DNA from: Anaerosolibacter carboniphilus
Lineage (GTDB): Bacteria > Bacillota > Clostridia > Peptostreptococcales > Thermotaleaceae
DNA length: 64,000 nucleotides
Reading direction: 5' to 3'
NCBI RefSeq assembly: GCF_014205875.1
Contig: NZ_JACHEN010000017.1
Location: 1-64,000, forward strand
Shown here: positions 43,797 to 52,077 of the stretch, one piece after another
Position numbering within the stretch: position 1 is the stretch's first letter
Layout of the letters: each line of letters opens with the position of its first letter
Position numbers and translations under genes: made by a program
Notes under the pieces: generated by a model
Told to the model about the DNA's origin: nothing
Databases searched by the model: none
The model's input: the letters and a program-made list of their open reading frames with translations, nothing else

Positions 43797-45000
43797 CTTA
43801 GGATTGATAGTGTTATGTCTTACACTTCTTACAGGCTGCTGGGATCATCAGGAGATCCAGCAGAGAGGTTATATATTGGGGGTAGCCATCGATAAAGCCC
43901 ATCCTCTTCCCAAGGGCCAAGAGCCGGAAAAATCCTATATGAGTGAAAGGGACCTTGAAGTTATGCCTACCCATAGAAAAAACCCTGAGTATTCCTTTAC
44001 CATTGAACTGCCGGTCATCGCATTAGCAAAGAGTCAACCGACTGGATCGACTGGCGGTGGTGGGGAAGGAGCGGCATCCTGGGAATTGACCATTCGGGGG
44101 AACTCCTTTATGGAAGTCAATCGAGAATTTTCCACTAGATTAGATTATCCACCTTTTTATGAGCATCTTCAAGCCATTGTTATCAGTGAGGATGTGGCCC
44201 GCCAGGGGATTAGCCGTGTTCTGGATTTATTTCTGCGAGACCATGAGATGCGAAGAAGAACAAAAATCTTTATTGCACCGGGAGAGGCGAAGAAGATTTT
44301 AGATGTAAAACCCAGGATTAGTGACTATCCTGCAATATATCTGGCAGCTTTGCCTTTCAACGCCGACAGAACTTCCAGATTGCTCCATAAGACAGACCTG
44401 GGAGAAGTCTCTCAAAGCCTTCATACCAAAACAGACTTTGTGCTGCCTAGAGTCATTGCCAGCAAGGATGAAGTCAAGGATGCAGGATCTGCTGTTTTCA
44501 AAGGAGATAAAATGGTTGGCTGGCTGGGAGAAATTGATACGGCATATATGAAGATTATCCGAGATTCTGCTTTAGGGGGTGTCATCGTCGTAGATATGCC
44601 CGGAAATCCCGAGGCAATCGTTACACTAGAGATAAGGAAGATAAACACAAAAGTTAGGCCGATTATCACCGAACATGATATCAAGATGAGAATTGAGACC
44701 GAGGTAACCTTTAACCAGGCGGAGAAGACAGAAGCCCATTTTAGAAAAAGTTTAGATGAGGCATATCTAAAGGCGTTAGAGAGAAAGGCAGAGAACTTGA
44801 TGGAGGCGCAAATGAAAGATACGGTGAAATACGTACAGGATGAATTTGGTGCCGATGTTTTCCATTTCAATGTGATCATGCAGCGATATGCTCCCGATAC
44901 CTGGGATCAGGTGAAGGATCGATGGCATGAAATTTTTACGCAGATTGAAACAGAAGTCCATGTAAAAGCAAAGGTGGAGCAGATAGGCACCATGAAATAG
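43786..45000 (+). CDS. spore germination lipoprotein, GerC family subunit
   Basis: 404 residues. Signal peptide with lipobox LLTGC (Cys about 18) followed by WDHQEIQQRGYILGVAIDKA, the classic GerC opening (W-D-x-x-E). Later LTIRGNSFMEVNREFSTRLDYPPFYEHLQAIVISEDVARQGI. The lipoprotein sits on the outer face of the spore inner membrane with A and B. AGGAGGGG precedes ATG 43786, inside the end of the B gene. No terminator is evident right after the stop. Confidence 0.93.
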   Translation: MARNLGLIVLCLTLLTGCWDHQEIQQRGYILGVAIDKAHPLPKGQEPEKSYMSERDLEVMPTHRKNPEYSFTIELPVIALAKSQPTGSTGGGGEGAASWELTIRGNSFMEVNREFSTRLDYPPFYEHLQAIVISEDVARQGISRVLDLFLRDHEMRRRTKIFIAPGEAKKILDVKPRISDYPAIYLAALPFNADRTSRLLHKTDLGEVSQSLHTKTDFVLPRVIASKDEVKDAGSAVFKGDKMVGWLGEIDTAYMKIIRDSALGGVIVVDMPGNPEAIVTLEIRKINTKVRPIITEHDIKMRIETEVTFNQAEKTEAHFRKSLDEAYLKALERKAENLMEAQMKDTVKYVQDEFGADVFHFNVIMQRYAPDTWDQVKDRWHEIFTQIETEVHVKAKVEQIGTMK

Positions 45001-45020
45001 TTTAAACTAATTTTCCCTTC

Positions 45021-45063
45021 TTTGATTTGAATCACATCCTGCAAGCTGCATTTTCTATAGAAT
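45021..45063 (+). promoter_or_regulatory. promoter element shared with the fprA region, copy 1
   Basis: 45021-45043 matches 47087-47109 at 20 of 23 positions, and includes the palindrome TGATTTGAATCA. TATAGAAT (45056-45063) downstream can serve as -10. Upstream of the HesB-like selenoprotein gene by about 95 bases. Confidence 0.6.
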
Positions 45064-45157
45064 AAGGACAGAAGCATACAGCAGATGAATAGATGTATCG
45101 ATAAAAAAGAATGAAATGGGAGATATTATTCCTAGGATAGTGAAAGAAGGTGAGTCC

Positions 45158-45427
45158 ATGGAGTTTATCATTACAGATACAGCAAAAAAACAACTCATGG
45201 AAACGTTTCAAGGGAAAAAGATACGAATCTTTCCTAAGATAAAGACTTGAGCAGGCATTACCTACCAAATGGTTCAGGATGAACCAAGGGATAGTGACCG
45301 CTTGTATCAAGTAGGGGATTTGTATTTTATGATGGACCAAGAGGAAGAAAAATATGTTTCCTATTTAGAAATTGATTTTGAAGAGAATTGGTGGGGAGCA
45401 GATTTTATTATAACCGCAGGATTTTGA
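45158..45427 (+). CDS. HesB/IscA-like selenoprotein (TGA at 45248-45250 read as Sec)
   Basis: 89 residues with one internal TGA at codon 31. The frame reads through as FIITDTAKKQLMETFQ, KIRIFPKIKT-Sec-AGITYQM and VSYLEIDFEENWWGADFIIT, the outline of HesB-like proteins (IRIF, then a conserved Cys or Sec followed by a Gly/Ser-rich turn, and a C-terminal G-F end). Sec occupies the position of the first conserved Cys. HesB-like selenoproteins are known from Clostridia and related anaerobes. A SECIS-like hairpin lies at 45270-45286. ATG 45158 follows AAGAAGGTGA. The gene is 13 bp upstream of a cupin gene. Unlike true IscA the two C-terminal Cys are absent, so a redox rather than Fe-S scaffold role is plausible. 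Confidence 0.85.
45270..45286 (+). promoter_or_regulatory. bacterial SECIS-like hairpin of the HesB-like selenoprotein
   Basis: TGGTTC (45270-45275), loop AGGAT (45276-45280), GAACCA (45281-45286). The loop begins 25 nt after the TGA and its second base is G, nearly the same geometry as the hairpin at 328-344. Confidence 0.75.
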
Positions 45428-45440
45428 GGAGGGTGTAAAA

Positions 45441-45794
45441 ATGAAAATTGAAAAAATAGCAGAGCGAATTGTTTACTCCGATGCGACCTTTACGAAGCGG
45501 GTAATATTCAGTGAAGAAAAAGTATTAAACTTTGTGTTGAACATGAAACCGGGGCAGGTAATCCCACCCCATCAGCACGAGGATTGTGATTTGGTGCTTC
45601 ATGTACTCATCGGTGGTGGAGAGCTGACCGTAGATGGAAAAGTAGAGCGCATCACCGCGGGGGATGTGGTTTACTGTGTAGGGCAGGAGACATTTAGTTT
45701 GAAGAATGATACCGGTGAAAATATGTCTTGTTTCGTGGTGATTACACCGCGACCATCTTTGAAAATCTATGCTGACGAAATTGGAAACCAATAA
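45441..45794 (+). CDS. cupin-domain protein
   Basis: 117 residues, one cupin_2 barrel. Motif 1 is PPHQHEDCDLVLHVLIGGGELTVDG (two His and a Glu, metal ligands) and motif 2 is ITAGDVVYCVGQETFSLKN, where the last His of the usual metal site is not obvious. GAGGAGGG precedes ATG 45441. It lies 13 bp downstream of the HesB-like selenoprotein gene and almost certainly shares its transcript. Cupins range from dioxygenases to metabolite-binding proteins; the substrate here is unknown. The pairing with a selenoprotein suggests a redox or stress role. Confidence 0.85.
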   Translation: MKIEKIAERIVYSDATFTKRVIFSEEKVLNFVLNMKPGQVIPPHQHEDCDLVLHVLIGGGELTVDGKVERITAGDVVYCVGQETFSLKNDTGENMSCFVVITPRPSLKIYADEIGNQ

Positions 45795-45798
45795 GAAT

Positions 45799-45852
45799 AG
45801 TCTTAAAACCATAAAACGGAGGCCATGGCCTCCGTTTTATGGTTTTAAGACT
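45799..45852. terminator. 54-base perfect palindromic terminator
   Basis: A 27-bp perfect inverted repeat without a loop (45799-45825 against 45826-45852), core ACGGAGGCCATGGCCTCCGT. It overlaps the alcohol dehydrogenase stop codon and terminates both convergent genes. Confidence 0.92.
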
Positions 45853-46967
45853 ACTTTAATGCAGCCATCCTTTTTCTCATCAAAAATTCCATAGGCGTAG
45901 GAGCCTTTTTCCAGAGGCAGACGGTGGGTGATAATATCTGTGGCATCAAATTGGCCCTCTTTGATTAACTTCATGATAGGCTCCACATAAGCGTGGGCAG
46001 GGCATTGTCCCATTTTTAGGGTAATATTTCTTGCAAAGAAATCTCCCAAAGGAAATAGGTTATATCGCGTGCCATATACACCTACTAAAGCCACCGTGCC
46101 ACCTTTTCTTACAGATCTGGAAGCGATCTCGATGGCTGATTTAGAGCCACCTTGCAGCTTGAGCATAGTTTCCAGTTTTTCAAAGGCTGTCATGACGCCA
46201 TCCAATCCTACACAGTCGATCACCACATCAGCCCCACCGTTGGTTGTATCCTTGATGTACTCTCCCGTGTCATTATGATCTCTAAAATTTACTACTTCTA
46301 CACCATTATATTTTTTTGCATGGTCAAGTCGATAGTCCACATAGTCTACCGCGATGATGCGATTGGCTCCCTTATAAGCTGCCCATTTTTGAGTTAATAG
46401 TCCCACGGGACCACAGCCTAAGACAGCTACGGTATCCCCAGGTTTTACATTCCCAATATCTGTACCCCAATAGGAGGTTGGAAGAATATCCGTTAAAAAG
46501 AGAACCTGTTCATCGGTGAGCTCTTCGGGTACTACGGTAGGACCCACGTTGGCGTAGGGAACCCTTAAATACTCTGCTTGTCCGCCATCATAGCCACCAT
46601 AGGTATCACTATAACCGAAAATAGCACCTACTTCTCCGTGGGGATTAGAGTTGTCGCACTGACTCCATAGGTCATGCTCGCAATACCAGCAGTGGCCACA
46701 GGAGATGGGGAAAGGAACAATGACGCGATCGCCTTTTTTAACCTTCGTAACTTCAGGACCTGCTTCAATAACGATTCCCATGGTTTCATGACCCAAAATA
46801 AAACCTTTTGGCATGTTTGGAACCCTGCCATGAACCAAGTGCAAATCAGAACCACAAATGGCTGTGGAAGTAACTTTGACGATGATATCATCAGGCTTCA
46901 TCATTACAGGGTCCTTTACATTTGCAACTTGTACATTTTTCATACCTTCATAGACACAGGCTTTCAT
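45837..46967 (-). CDS. zinc-dependent alcohol dehydrogenase, MDR superfamily
   Basis: 376 residues. Catalytic zinc ligands in TAICGSDLHLVHG and ILGHETMG, structural zinc site CGHCWYCEHDLWSQC (four Cys), and a Rossmann fold with VAVLGCGPVGLL and IAVDYVDYR. The long insertion (GGADVVIDCVGLDGVMTAFEKLE ... LQGGSKSAIEIASRSVRKGGTVALVG) is like the formaldehyde-dehydrogenase/AdhB-like group that works without glutathione. ATG 46967 follows AGGAGTG. It shares a 200-bp divergent region with the flavodiiron protein gene. The true substrate (alcohol, aldehyde, polyol) is unknown. Confidence 0.9.
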   Translation of the reverse strand: MKACVYEGMKNVQVANVKDPVMMKPDDIIVKVTSTAICGSDLHLVHGRVPNMPKGFILGHETMGIVIEAGPEVTKVKKGDRVIVPFPISCGHCWYCEHDLWSQCDNSNPHGEVGAIFGYSDTYGGYDGGQAEYLRVPYANVGPTVVPEELTDEQVLFLTDILPTSYWGTDIGNVKPGDTVAVLGCGPVGLLTQKWAAYKGANRIIAVDYVDYRLDHAKKYNGVEVVNFRDHNDTGEYIKDTTNGGADVVIDCVGLDGVMTAFEKLETMLKLQGGSKSAIEIASRSVRKGGTVALVGVYGTRYNLFPLGDFFARNITLKMGQCPAHAYVEPIMKLIKEGQFDATDIITHRLPLEKGSYAYGIFDEKKDGCIKVVLKP

Positions 46968-47086
46968 GTATATCACTCCTAATTTTGATAGAAAACATGT
47001 TTAGCATGGCAAATAGCTGCGTTCTTTTATTAGCCTTTTCACTAAGAATGGAGTTTATACAAAATACTATTTATAATCTTTTTCCA

Positions 47087-47129
47087 TTTGATTGGAATCA
47101 CATTCTCCATAGAAGATCTCCTCTATAAT
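47087..47129 (+). promoter_or_regulatory. promoter element shared with the hesB-like region, copy 2
   Basis: 47087-47109 repeats 45021-45043 at 20 of 23 positions, with the palindrome TGATTGGAATCA one mismatch from perfect. TATAAT lies at 47124-47129, about 40 bases before the flavodiiron start codon. Confidence 0.62.
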
Positions 47130-47170
47130 AAAGACATAAGAAAGAGATATAAGAAAGAGGAGGAATTTAT

Positions 47171-48394
47171 ATGTTAAACAAATTAGAAATCGCCCCAAAT
47201 GCATACTGGGTGGGTTATGTGGATGATAGAAAAGTGCCATTTCACCGTTTGATTTTAGAGAAAGGTACAACCTATAATAGTTATTTTTTAGATACAGAAA
47301 AACCAACCCTGATTGATACAGTAGATATCGAATTTGGCAAGGTATTTGTAGAAAACTTAAGTCAAATCATCGATCCAATGAAACTAGCTTATATCGTCAT
47401 CAATCACGTGGAACCAGATCATGCAGGTGCATTGCCAGCGTTGATAAGCAAAGCAAAAAATGCAAAGATTGTGACGACTGCATTGGGTGCAGAAGAGCTA
47501 AAGAATATGTTTAGACTACACAATAGAGAGTTTGTCATTATCAAAGACGGGGATACCCTGGACATTGGGGGAAAAACCTTGCAGTTCTTTGAAACACCTT
47601 ATCTTCATACGGAAGAAACCATGGTGACATACTGCGTTGAAGATAAGATCCTATATCCTTGTGACCAATTTAGTTCTCATGTGGCTACCTATGAGCTATT
47701 CAATGATTTGGCGAAGGAGGATATTTCACCTGATTTTAACGTATATTATCAGCTAATCATGCATCCTCACAGACCTTATGTTCAAGACATGCTTCAGAAG
47801 ATCAGCGGGCTAGACATTCAAATGATCGCGCCATCCCATGGCTATATTCTAAGAACAGAAGTGGAGAAATATATCAAAGCTTATGATGAAATGAGTAAAC
47901 CAAAGGGAGATAAAAAAGCAGCGATTTTATTCAGTACCATGACAGGGAATACCACGAAAGTCGCAAAATTAATCGCGGAAGGACTAGAAGAAAAAGGTAT
48001 TGAGTTCAGAATCATTAATGTAGATAATGCGGATCAGGAAACAATCAAGGAAGCTATCCTGGAATCCGACGCCCTGTTCTTAGGAAGCTCAACGAGATAT
48101 GCAGACATGGTAGGTAAACTGGAAGATGTGCTGAAGGAATTGAGAAATATGGATTTAAGTGAAAAACTAGCCATTGCTTTTGGATCCTATGGTTGGAGTG
48201 GTGAGGCAATTCAGGTGATCCAGGATTACCTAATGACATCAGGTATGAAGGTGGTCGATTCATCTTTACTTATTAAATCTACAGGAATGACCCATATACA
48301 GCTGCCGTTAAGGATAAAGTTTGCACCAGCAGACGAAGGGGTAGACCAGTGTGTAGAAGTAGGTAAGGTTATTGGAGACTTGTTAATTGCATAA
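47171..48394 (+). CDS. FprA-family flavodiiron protein (A-type flavoprotein)
   Basis: 407 residues. Metallo-beta-lactamase-like diiron domain with ligands in INHVEPDHAGALP (H-x-E-x-D), YLHTEETMVTY, YPCDQFSSH and IAPSHGYIL, and a C-terminal flavodoxin domain beginning AAILFSTMTGNTTKVA, with FLGSSTRYADMVG and AFGSYGWSGEAI. These enzymes reduce O2 to water or NO to N2O in anaerobes. AAGAGGAGG precedes ATG 47171. Monocistronic, controlled by the element shared with the HesB-like selenoprotein, so both may answer to oxidative or nitrosative stress. Confidence 0.94.
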   Translation: MLNKLEIAPNAYWVGYVDDRKVPFHRLILEKGTTYNSYFLDTEKPTLIDTVDIEFGKVFVENLSQIIDPMKLAYIVINHVEPDHAGALPALISKAKNAKIVTTALGAEELKNMFRLHNREFVIIKDGDTLDIGGKTLQFFETPYLHTEETMVTYCVEDKILYPCDQFSSHVATYELFNDLAKEDISPDFNVYYQLIMHPHRPYVQDMLQKISGLDIQMIAPSHGYILRTEVEKYIKAYDEMSKPKGDKKAAILFSTMTGNTTKVAKLIAEGLEEKGIEFRIINVDNADQETIKEAILESDALFLGSSTRYADMVGKLEDVLKELRNMDLSEKLAIAFGSYGWSGEAIQVIQDYLMTSGMKVVDSSLLIKSTGMTHIQLPLRIKFAPADEGVDQCVEVGKVIGDLLIA

Positions 48395-48432
48395 CAAAAG
48401 GGGTTGCACAGCATGCAACCCCTTTTGTTATG
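48393..48432 (+). terminator. terminator of the flavodiiron gene
   Basis: AACAAAAGGGGTTGCA (48393-48408), loop CAGCA, TGCAACCCCTTTTGTT (48414-48429). Confidence 0.9.
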
Positions 48433-48512
48433 AATAGACCACTTGATTCCTTGCTCTGTTCATTTTATTACTTTTCTCAGATATTTATTTACACTATCGT
48501 TATAAGGTAGTT

Positions 48513-48578
48513 TCGTAATGGGGTATAAAAATTTGTAAATTAATTGTAAGAGATTGGGAAGTGCATACATGATACAAT
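48513..48578 (+). promoter_or_regulatory. promoter with TTGTAA repeats upstream of the large secreted protein
   Basis: TTGTAA at 48533 and 48544 (11-bp spacing), preceded by TCGTAA at 48513, lie ahead of TACAAT (48573-48578), which lacks a good -35. An activator binding direct repeats is plausible. Confidence 0.35.
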
Positions 48579-48608
48579 AAAACTATAAAAGAAATAGGAG
48601 GAAGATAC

Positions 48609-50336
48609 ATGTTACATAGGAAAATAATCACTCTCTTTACGGTAATAGCACTGCTAGTTTCAAGTATGCTCTCTGTGCACGGACAGAATGCTTCTGAAAA
48701 ACCGTACAAAATAGGAGATATTATCGGTTCTTTTCAAAAGAGTACTGCTGTTGTATCCATTGAAAGAATAGACCCCTCATTAGAAGTTATTATAGGTGAG
48801 AAGAGCATTCCTACATATCAGATTGATGGAGATCTTTTCATTTGTGCAGAGGACTTGGAATACTATGGGTATAAAAGAGAATGGGATGGAGAGAAACGGC
48901 AAACACATTTAACTTTTGATGGGAAAAATATAAAAGGAACAACAAAACACATTAAAGGGAATGGAAATATATACTACAGCGATATCCAGATTTATGTGGA
49001 CGGTGTGTTGTTTCCAAGTTTCAACATAGGTGGATATTCGTTAATCAAGATTACAGATCTGATGAAGAATCATCATATTGTTTTCAACAGAAAGTATGAT
49101 CAGGAGAGACGGATCTTTGCTTTGAAAGGGAAAATTAGCCTGCCAGCAGGGGACGTGGCCCCTAAAGGCGGCATTAAGGGAAATATCATTGTATATGGTT
49201 ATGGACACAGAGGGATTCCAGAGAAATCAATTGTAAAAAAGTTTCAAATCCAGGAAGGTAAGAATTCTAGCAATTATGAAATTAGTCAAGCAAATTATCG
49301 TGCAAATAAGTCTGCCTATGATATGTATATACCCACAAATACCATGATAGTGAAGAACGATATGTATGACCCTTCATATGTAGGATATGAGATTGACGAT
49401 AGCTATGGATATTTCAGCGGCTCTCTATATGAGGAGAGCGGTGCGGCCAGGGAAGACTACAGTGCCTTTGTAAGAGACCTTGAGGATTTCAGAGTGGATT
49501 ATGATCAATTTCATCTGGAAATTTTCAAGAAGGTAAAGCTAGCAGGAACAGTCCACCTATCGGAGAAGATAGCCATAGAGGATGCAGTAGAGAATAGGGT
49601 GTTAAGGGTTTCAGCGATAAAGCAGGAAGATAATACGTCTTCATCTAAAATGATCGTGAAAGATATTGTGGTTCCTCTAAATGCTACATCCATCGACTAT
49701 GAGATGGATGTCATAGCGAATGAAAACTATATCATACAGTATGACCTCACACTATATGGAATATTTAGACCAAGGTTTGGTATGTGGGTTGGGCCAGCCT
49801 ATCCACTGCTAAATAGTGGCTATTATTCACCCCAGGGATTTGTAAAAGAATCCAGTGAAGCCCAAGGGGTTACGATAAAAAATATGAAGGTAGACAATTT
49901 GAATATCAATATACCCATCCCGCCAAAACTCTTATCTGGGAAGGTCCAGTTTAGCGGTATGGAAGCCTATTTCAATGGAGATAGGATAAAAGTGATCAAT
50001 ATAGGAGAAGATTTAGCCATTTTCCCCTGGGACTTTGTAGGAAGGGGTTACACGATAAAGTATGAGGGTGAGAATGAAGATATTAGCTTCATGAAAGGCT
50101 TAGCGAGTATAGAGAAAAGCGATTTAGGAACATGGGGAGAGGGACTGAAAGAAGGAGATTTCATGGGCCATATTGGATATTTGCCCAAGAAGGTTTTCAT
50201 CGATGGAAAATTTATACCGGCCTATGAGTGGAAGGGTGATTATATTATTTTGATAAAGGATTTAGCTGTAGTTGGCTTTGAAGTAAAACAAGATGAAGAG
50301 AAGAAGACAGTAACCATCAGCAAGCCCGTTTTATGA
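48609..50336 (+). CDS. secreted protein with stalk-like (copper-amine-oxidase-N) units
   Basis: 575 residues. Signal peptide of ~26 residues ending SVHGQN. Residues ~60-190 (IPTYQIDGDLFICAEDLEYYGYKREWDGEKRQTHLTF and PSFNIGGYSLIKITDLM) and the C-terminal ~50 residues (VFIDGKFIPAYEWKGDYIILIKDLAVVGFEVKQDEEKKTVTISK) resemble the stalk-type beta units common in Clostridia envelope proteins. The middle (GNIIVYGYGHRGIPEKSIVKKFQI ...) is a beta-rich region of unknown fold. No lipobox or sortase motif. ATG 48609 follows AGGAGGAAG. Monocistronic. Probably an envelope-associated or secreted protein; no enzymatic function suggested. Confidence 0.7.
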   Translation: MLHRKIITLFTVIALLVSSMLSVHGQNASEKPYKIGDIIGSFQKSTAVVSIERIDPSLEVIIGEKSIPTYQIDGDLFICAEDLEYYGYKREWDGEKRQTHLTFDGKNIKGTTKHIKGNGNIYYSDIQIYVDGVLFPSFNIGGYSLIKITDLMKNHHIVFNRKYDQERRIFALKGKISLPAGDVAPKGGIKGNIIVYGYGHRGIPEKSIVKKFQIQEGKNSSNYEISQANYRANKSAYDMYIPTNTMIVKNDMYDPSYVGYEIDDSYGYFSGSLYEESGAAREDYSAFVRDLEDFRVDYDQFHLEIFKKVKLAGTVHLSEKIAIEDAVENRVLRVSAIKQEDNTSSSKMIVKDIVVPLNATSIDYEMDVIANENYIIQYDLTLYGIFRPRFGMWVGPAYPLLNSGYYSPQGFVKESSEAQGVTIKNMKVDNLNINIPIPPKLLSGKVQFSGMEAYFNGDRIKVINIGEDLAIFPWDFVGRGYTIKYEGENEDISFMKGLASIEKSDLGTWGEGLKEGDFMGHIGYLPKKVFIDGKFIPAYEWKGDYIILIKDLAVVGFEVKQDEEKKTVTISKPVL

Positions 50337-50377
50337 TCTATTTTTCTCATATATCGGATCTTGATATCTTGAGGTTT

Positions 50378-50452
50378 TGTAGGGTTGGGCGATTTTGCCT
50401 GATCGTGGTTTCTAGCGTAATATAAAAGGGTGGACAGTGTTGTCCACCCTTA
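50378..50452. repeat. dispersed intergenic repeat including a terminator
   Basis: GTAGGGTTGG at the left resembles 20838-20847; at the right GGGTGGACA / TGTCCACCC (50428-50449) forms a strong hairpin. On the minus strand it is followed by TTTTATAT, so it would end thiT transcription. Confidence 0.5.
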
Positions 50453-50456
50453 CATA

Positions 50457-50978
50457 CTAATTTGGGATACGTTTAAAGGCGCGATATAGGATACCAACCA
50501 ATACAAAGGATATGATTAGTTCTGGTACCAAGTATGCACCGTTATAAACGATAGAGTAAATCCAAGGATTCATGTTTTCAGGGGCGTAGGATGCCCAAAG
50601 AATCACGCCTGAAAGTACTGTAGACACAAATCTGCCTAGGATTCCGAAGAAAACCCCTAAAAAGACGCCTTTAAAATCTTTTCTAAACAAGCCTGCAAGA
50701 CCTAACAATCCAAAGGCTACTACATAATCTAAAAGAATTGATAAGATGTGGAAGGAATACTTAGGGCCTAATACGAATTGCAGTATGCCGTAAACGGCTC
50801 CCGCCAAGATCCCTGGACCTGCGCCCCATCGAATTGCATAAAACAGAATCGGTACCATGCTGCCTGCCGTGACAGAACCGCCATAAGGAGCTTCAAAGAT
50901 CTTCACATAGCTTAAAATTTGTGCCAAAGCAATCATAATGCCCGCTTCTACGAGCATTTTTGTAGAAAAATTTCTCAT
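50457..50978 (-). CDS. thiT: energy-coupled thiamine transporter, S component
   Basis: 173 residues, six membrane helices. Opening RNFSTKMLVEAGIMIALAQILSYVKIFEAPYGGSVTAGSMVPILFYAIRWGAGPGILAGAVYG is typical of ThiT (ECF-type thiamine uptake). ATG 50978 lies eight bases after AAGGAG. A TPP riboswitch directly upstream confirms the vitamin B1 role. No energising EcfAAT module lies in the window. Confidence 0.95.
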   Translation of the reverse strand: MRNFSTKMLVEAGIMIALAQILSYVKIFEAPYGGSVTAGSMVPILFYAIRWGAGPGILAGAVYGILQFVLGPKYSFHILSILLDYVVAFGLLGLAGLFRKDFKGVFLGVFFGILGRFVSTVLSGVILWASYAPENMNPWIYSIVYNGAYLVPELIISFVLVGILYRAFKRIPN

Positions 50979-51002
50979 CACACATTCTCCTTTTCATTTT
51001 CA

Positions 51003-51035
51003 AATAAAAAATGCTGCATCGGATGGATGCAGCAT
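51003..51035 (-). terminator. riboswitch-controlled terminator of thiT
   Basis: On the minus strand ATGCTGCATC and GATGCAGCAT (51035-51011, loop of five) are followed by TTTTTTATTTG, between the TPP aptamer and the thiT start codon: a transcriptional expression platform. Confidence 0.88.
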
Positions 51036-51056
51036 TTCATTCTAATTAAATTAAAA

Positions 51057-51146
51057 TTTCCTACGCTGGCATTATCCAGATCAGGTATATGGGTCGAAGT
51101 ATCAATAGGATCTCCCTCTCAGCCAGACTCATCCAGCTCCCCGTTT
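51057..51146 (-). promoter_or_regulatory. TPP (thiamine pyrophosphate) riboswitch
   Basis: On the minus strand the THI-box conserved blocks are present in order: ACGGGGAGCTGG, GGCTGAGAGGGAGAT, TTCGACCC, ACCTGATCTGGATAATGCC and GCGTAGGAAA. Bound TPP would favour the terminator at 51003-51035 and switch thiT off. Confidence 0.96.
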
Positions 51147-51205
51147 AATTATTCAATTAACATATTCAGTGTAACAGATGCTAGAAAAAAAATCAATGAA
51201 TGCTT

Positions 51206-51760
51206 TTATCGAATTTGTTCTTCTAGTTCATGGATCAGTCCTAAGTAGTATTCCTGGGTTTTTCTTTCCTGGGCGGAGGTTTCTACGGCCTTGCACTGGC
51301 GCTCTATGTCCTCCAAAGCCTCTTTGCTTAATCTTTTTTGAGCAAAGGTGTAAATAGCATGATCCTCTTTATCGATATGGCGATGCAGGAGATCCGTGTA
51401 GGCGATGGCGTTGGCGATCACGTCTACCCGTGCATCTTGATTTCCTTGTTTTACCTGATCTAAGGCTTGCTCCAGGTTACTGATAAAGAGTCTGCCTAAA
51501 TCATGCTCTGCGAACATACCCATGATGGGGCCTTTTTCGACGGCCTCACCCAGCTCTGTAGACATTTTCTTAAATAGGATATCTTCTTCCTTGCTATGGT
51601 GATGCTTATCGGCATAATTCCTGACAAAATCAATGACCTTGCGAAAGGCTGCATCGTCGACTGGGGCACCATTCACAATTTGAATACAAAAATGGCGAGT
51701 AACTTTTAAAATCCGTTTGATATGCTTGTGTTCTTCTATCATCAATTCAATGGCATTCAT
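51206..51760 (-). CDS. hemerythrin HHE cation-binding domain protein
   Basis: 184 residues from ATG 51760, after AAAGGAGG (the frame is open further upstream). The four-helix pattern with diiron ligands appears as LMIEEHKHIKRIL, KHHHSKEEDILF, FAEHDLGRLFI and LLHRHIDKEDHAIYTFA. A C-terminal coiled extension follows (VETSAQERKTQEYY). Such proteins bind O2, iron or NO in the cytoplasm. The role (oxygen sensing, iron storage, repair) is unknown. Monocistronic. Confidence 0.88.
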   Translation of the reverse strand: MNAIELMIEEHKHIKRILKVTRHFCIQIVNGAPVDDAAFRKVIDFVRNYADKHHHSKEEDILFKKMSTELGEAVEKGPIMGMFAEHDLGRLFISNLEQALDQVKQGNQDARVDVIANAIAYTDLLHRHIDKEDHAIYTFAQKRLSKEALEDIERQCKAVETSAQERKTQEYYLGLIHELEEQIR

Positions 51761-52077
51761 TATTATTCCTCCTTTTGGGTTAGTAGTTAGAAGTTTTAAG
51801 ATCAACCTTGCAGGGCTTAAATTACTAAAGACCTAAGCGTTAGACATGCAAACCTCTAACCAGATAGATTACTATTTTGATTTAAATATTGATACAAATG
51901 AAGCGTCAATTCTATAATCATCTCCCTATATATATTATGCGCTTTTTATTCCAGATCAAACAGCTTGTGATAAATATCAATTTTTTCTGGTATATATGAA
52001 AGCTTTTGACAGGGATAAAAAGAAACAGATCATTGCATGATAATAATGTATTACAAAAAATAAGGAGGGATTTTTTC
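51761..52077. repeat. intergenic region with a GTTAG-type repeat
   Basis: 51778-51865 is related to the repeat at 29874-29985 in inverted sense (GTTAGTAGTTAGAAG at the left, CCTCTAACC at the right). The remainder to 52077 is AT-rich, with no gene recognised. Confidence 0.4.

Noticed and set aside
45158-45427. Pseudogene explanation for the HesB-like frame
   Set aside because: The same argument applies, plus a good ribosome site, a shared promoter element and a closely following intact cupin gene.
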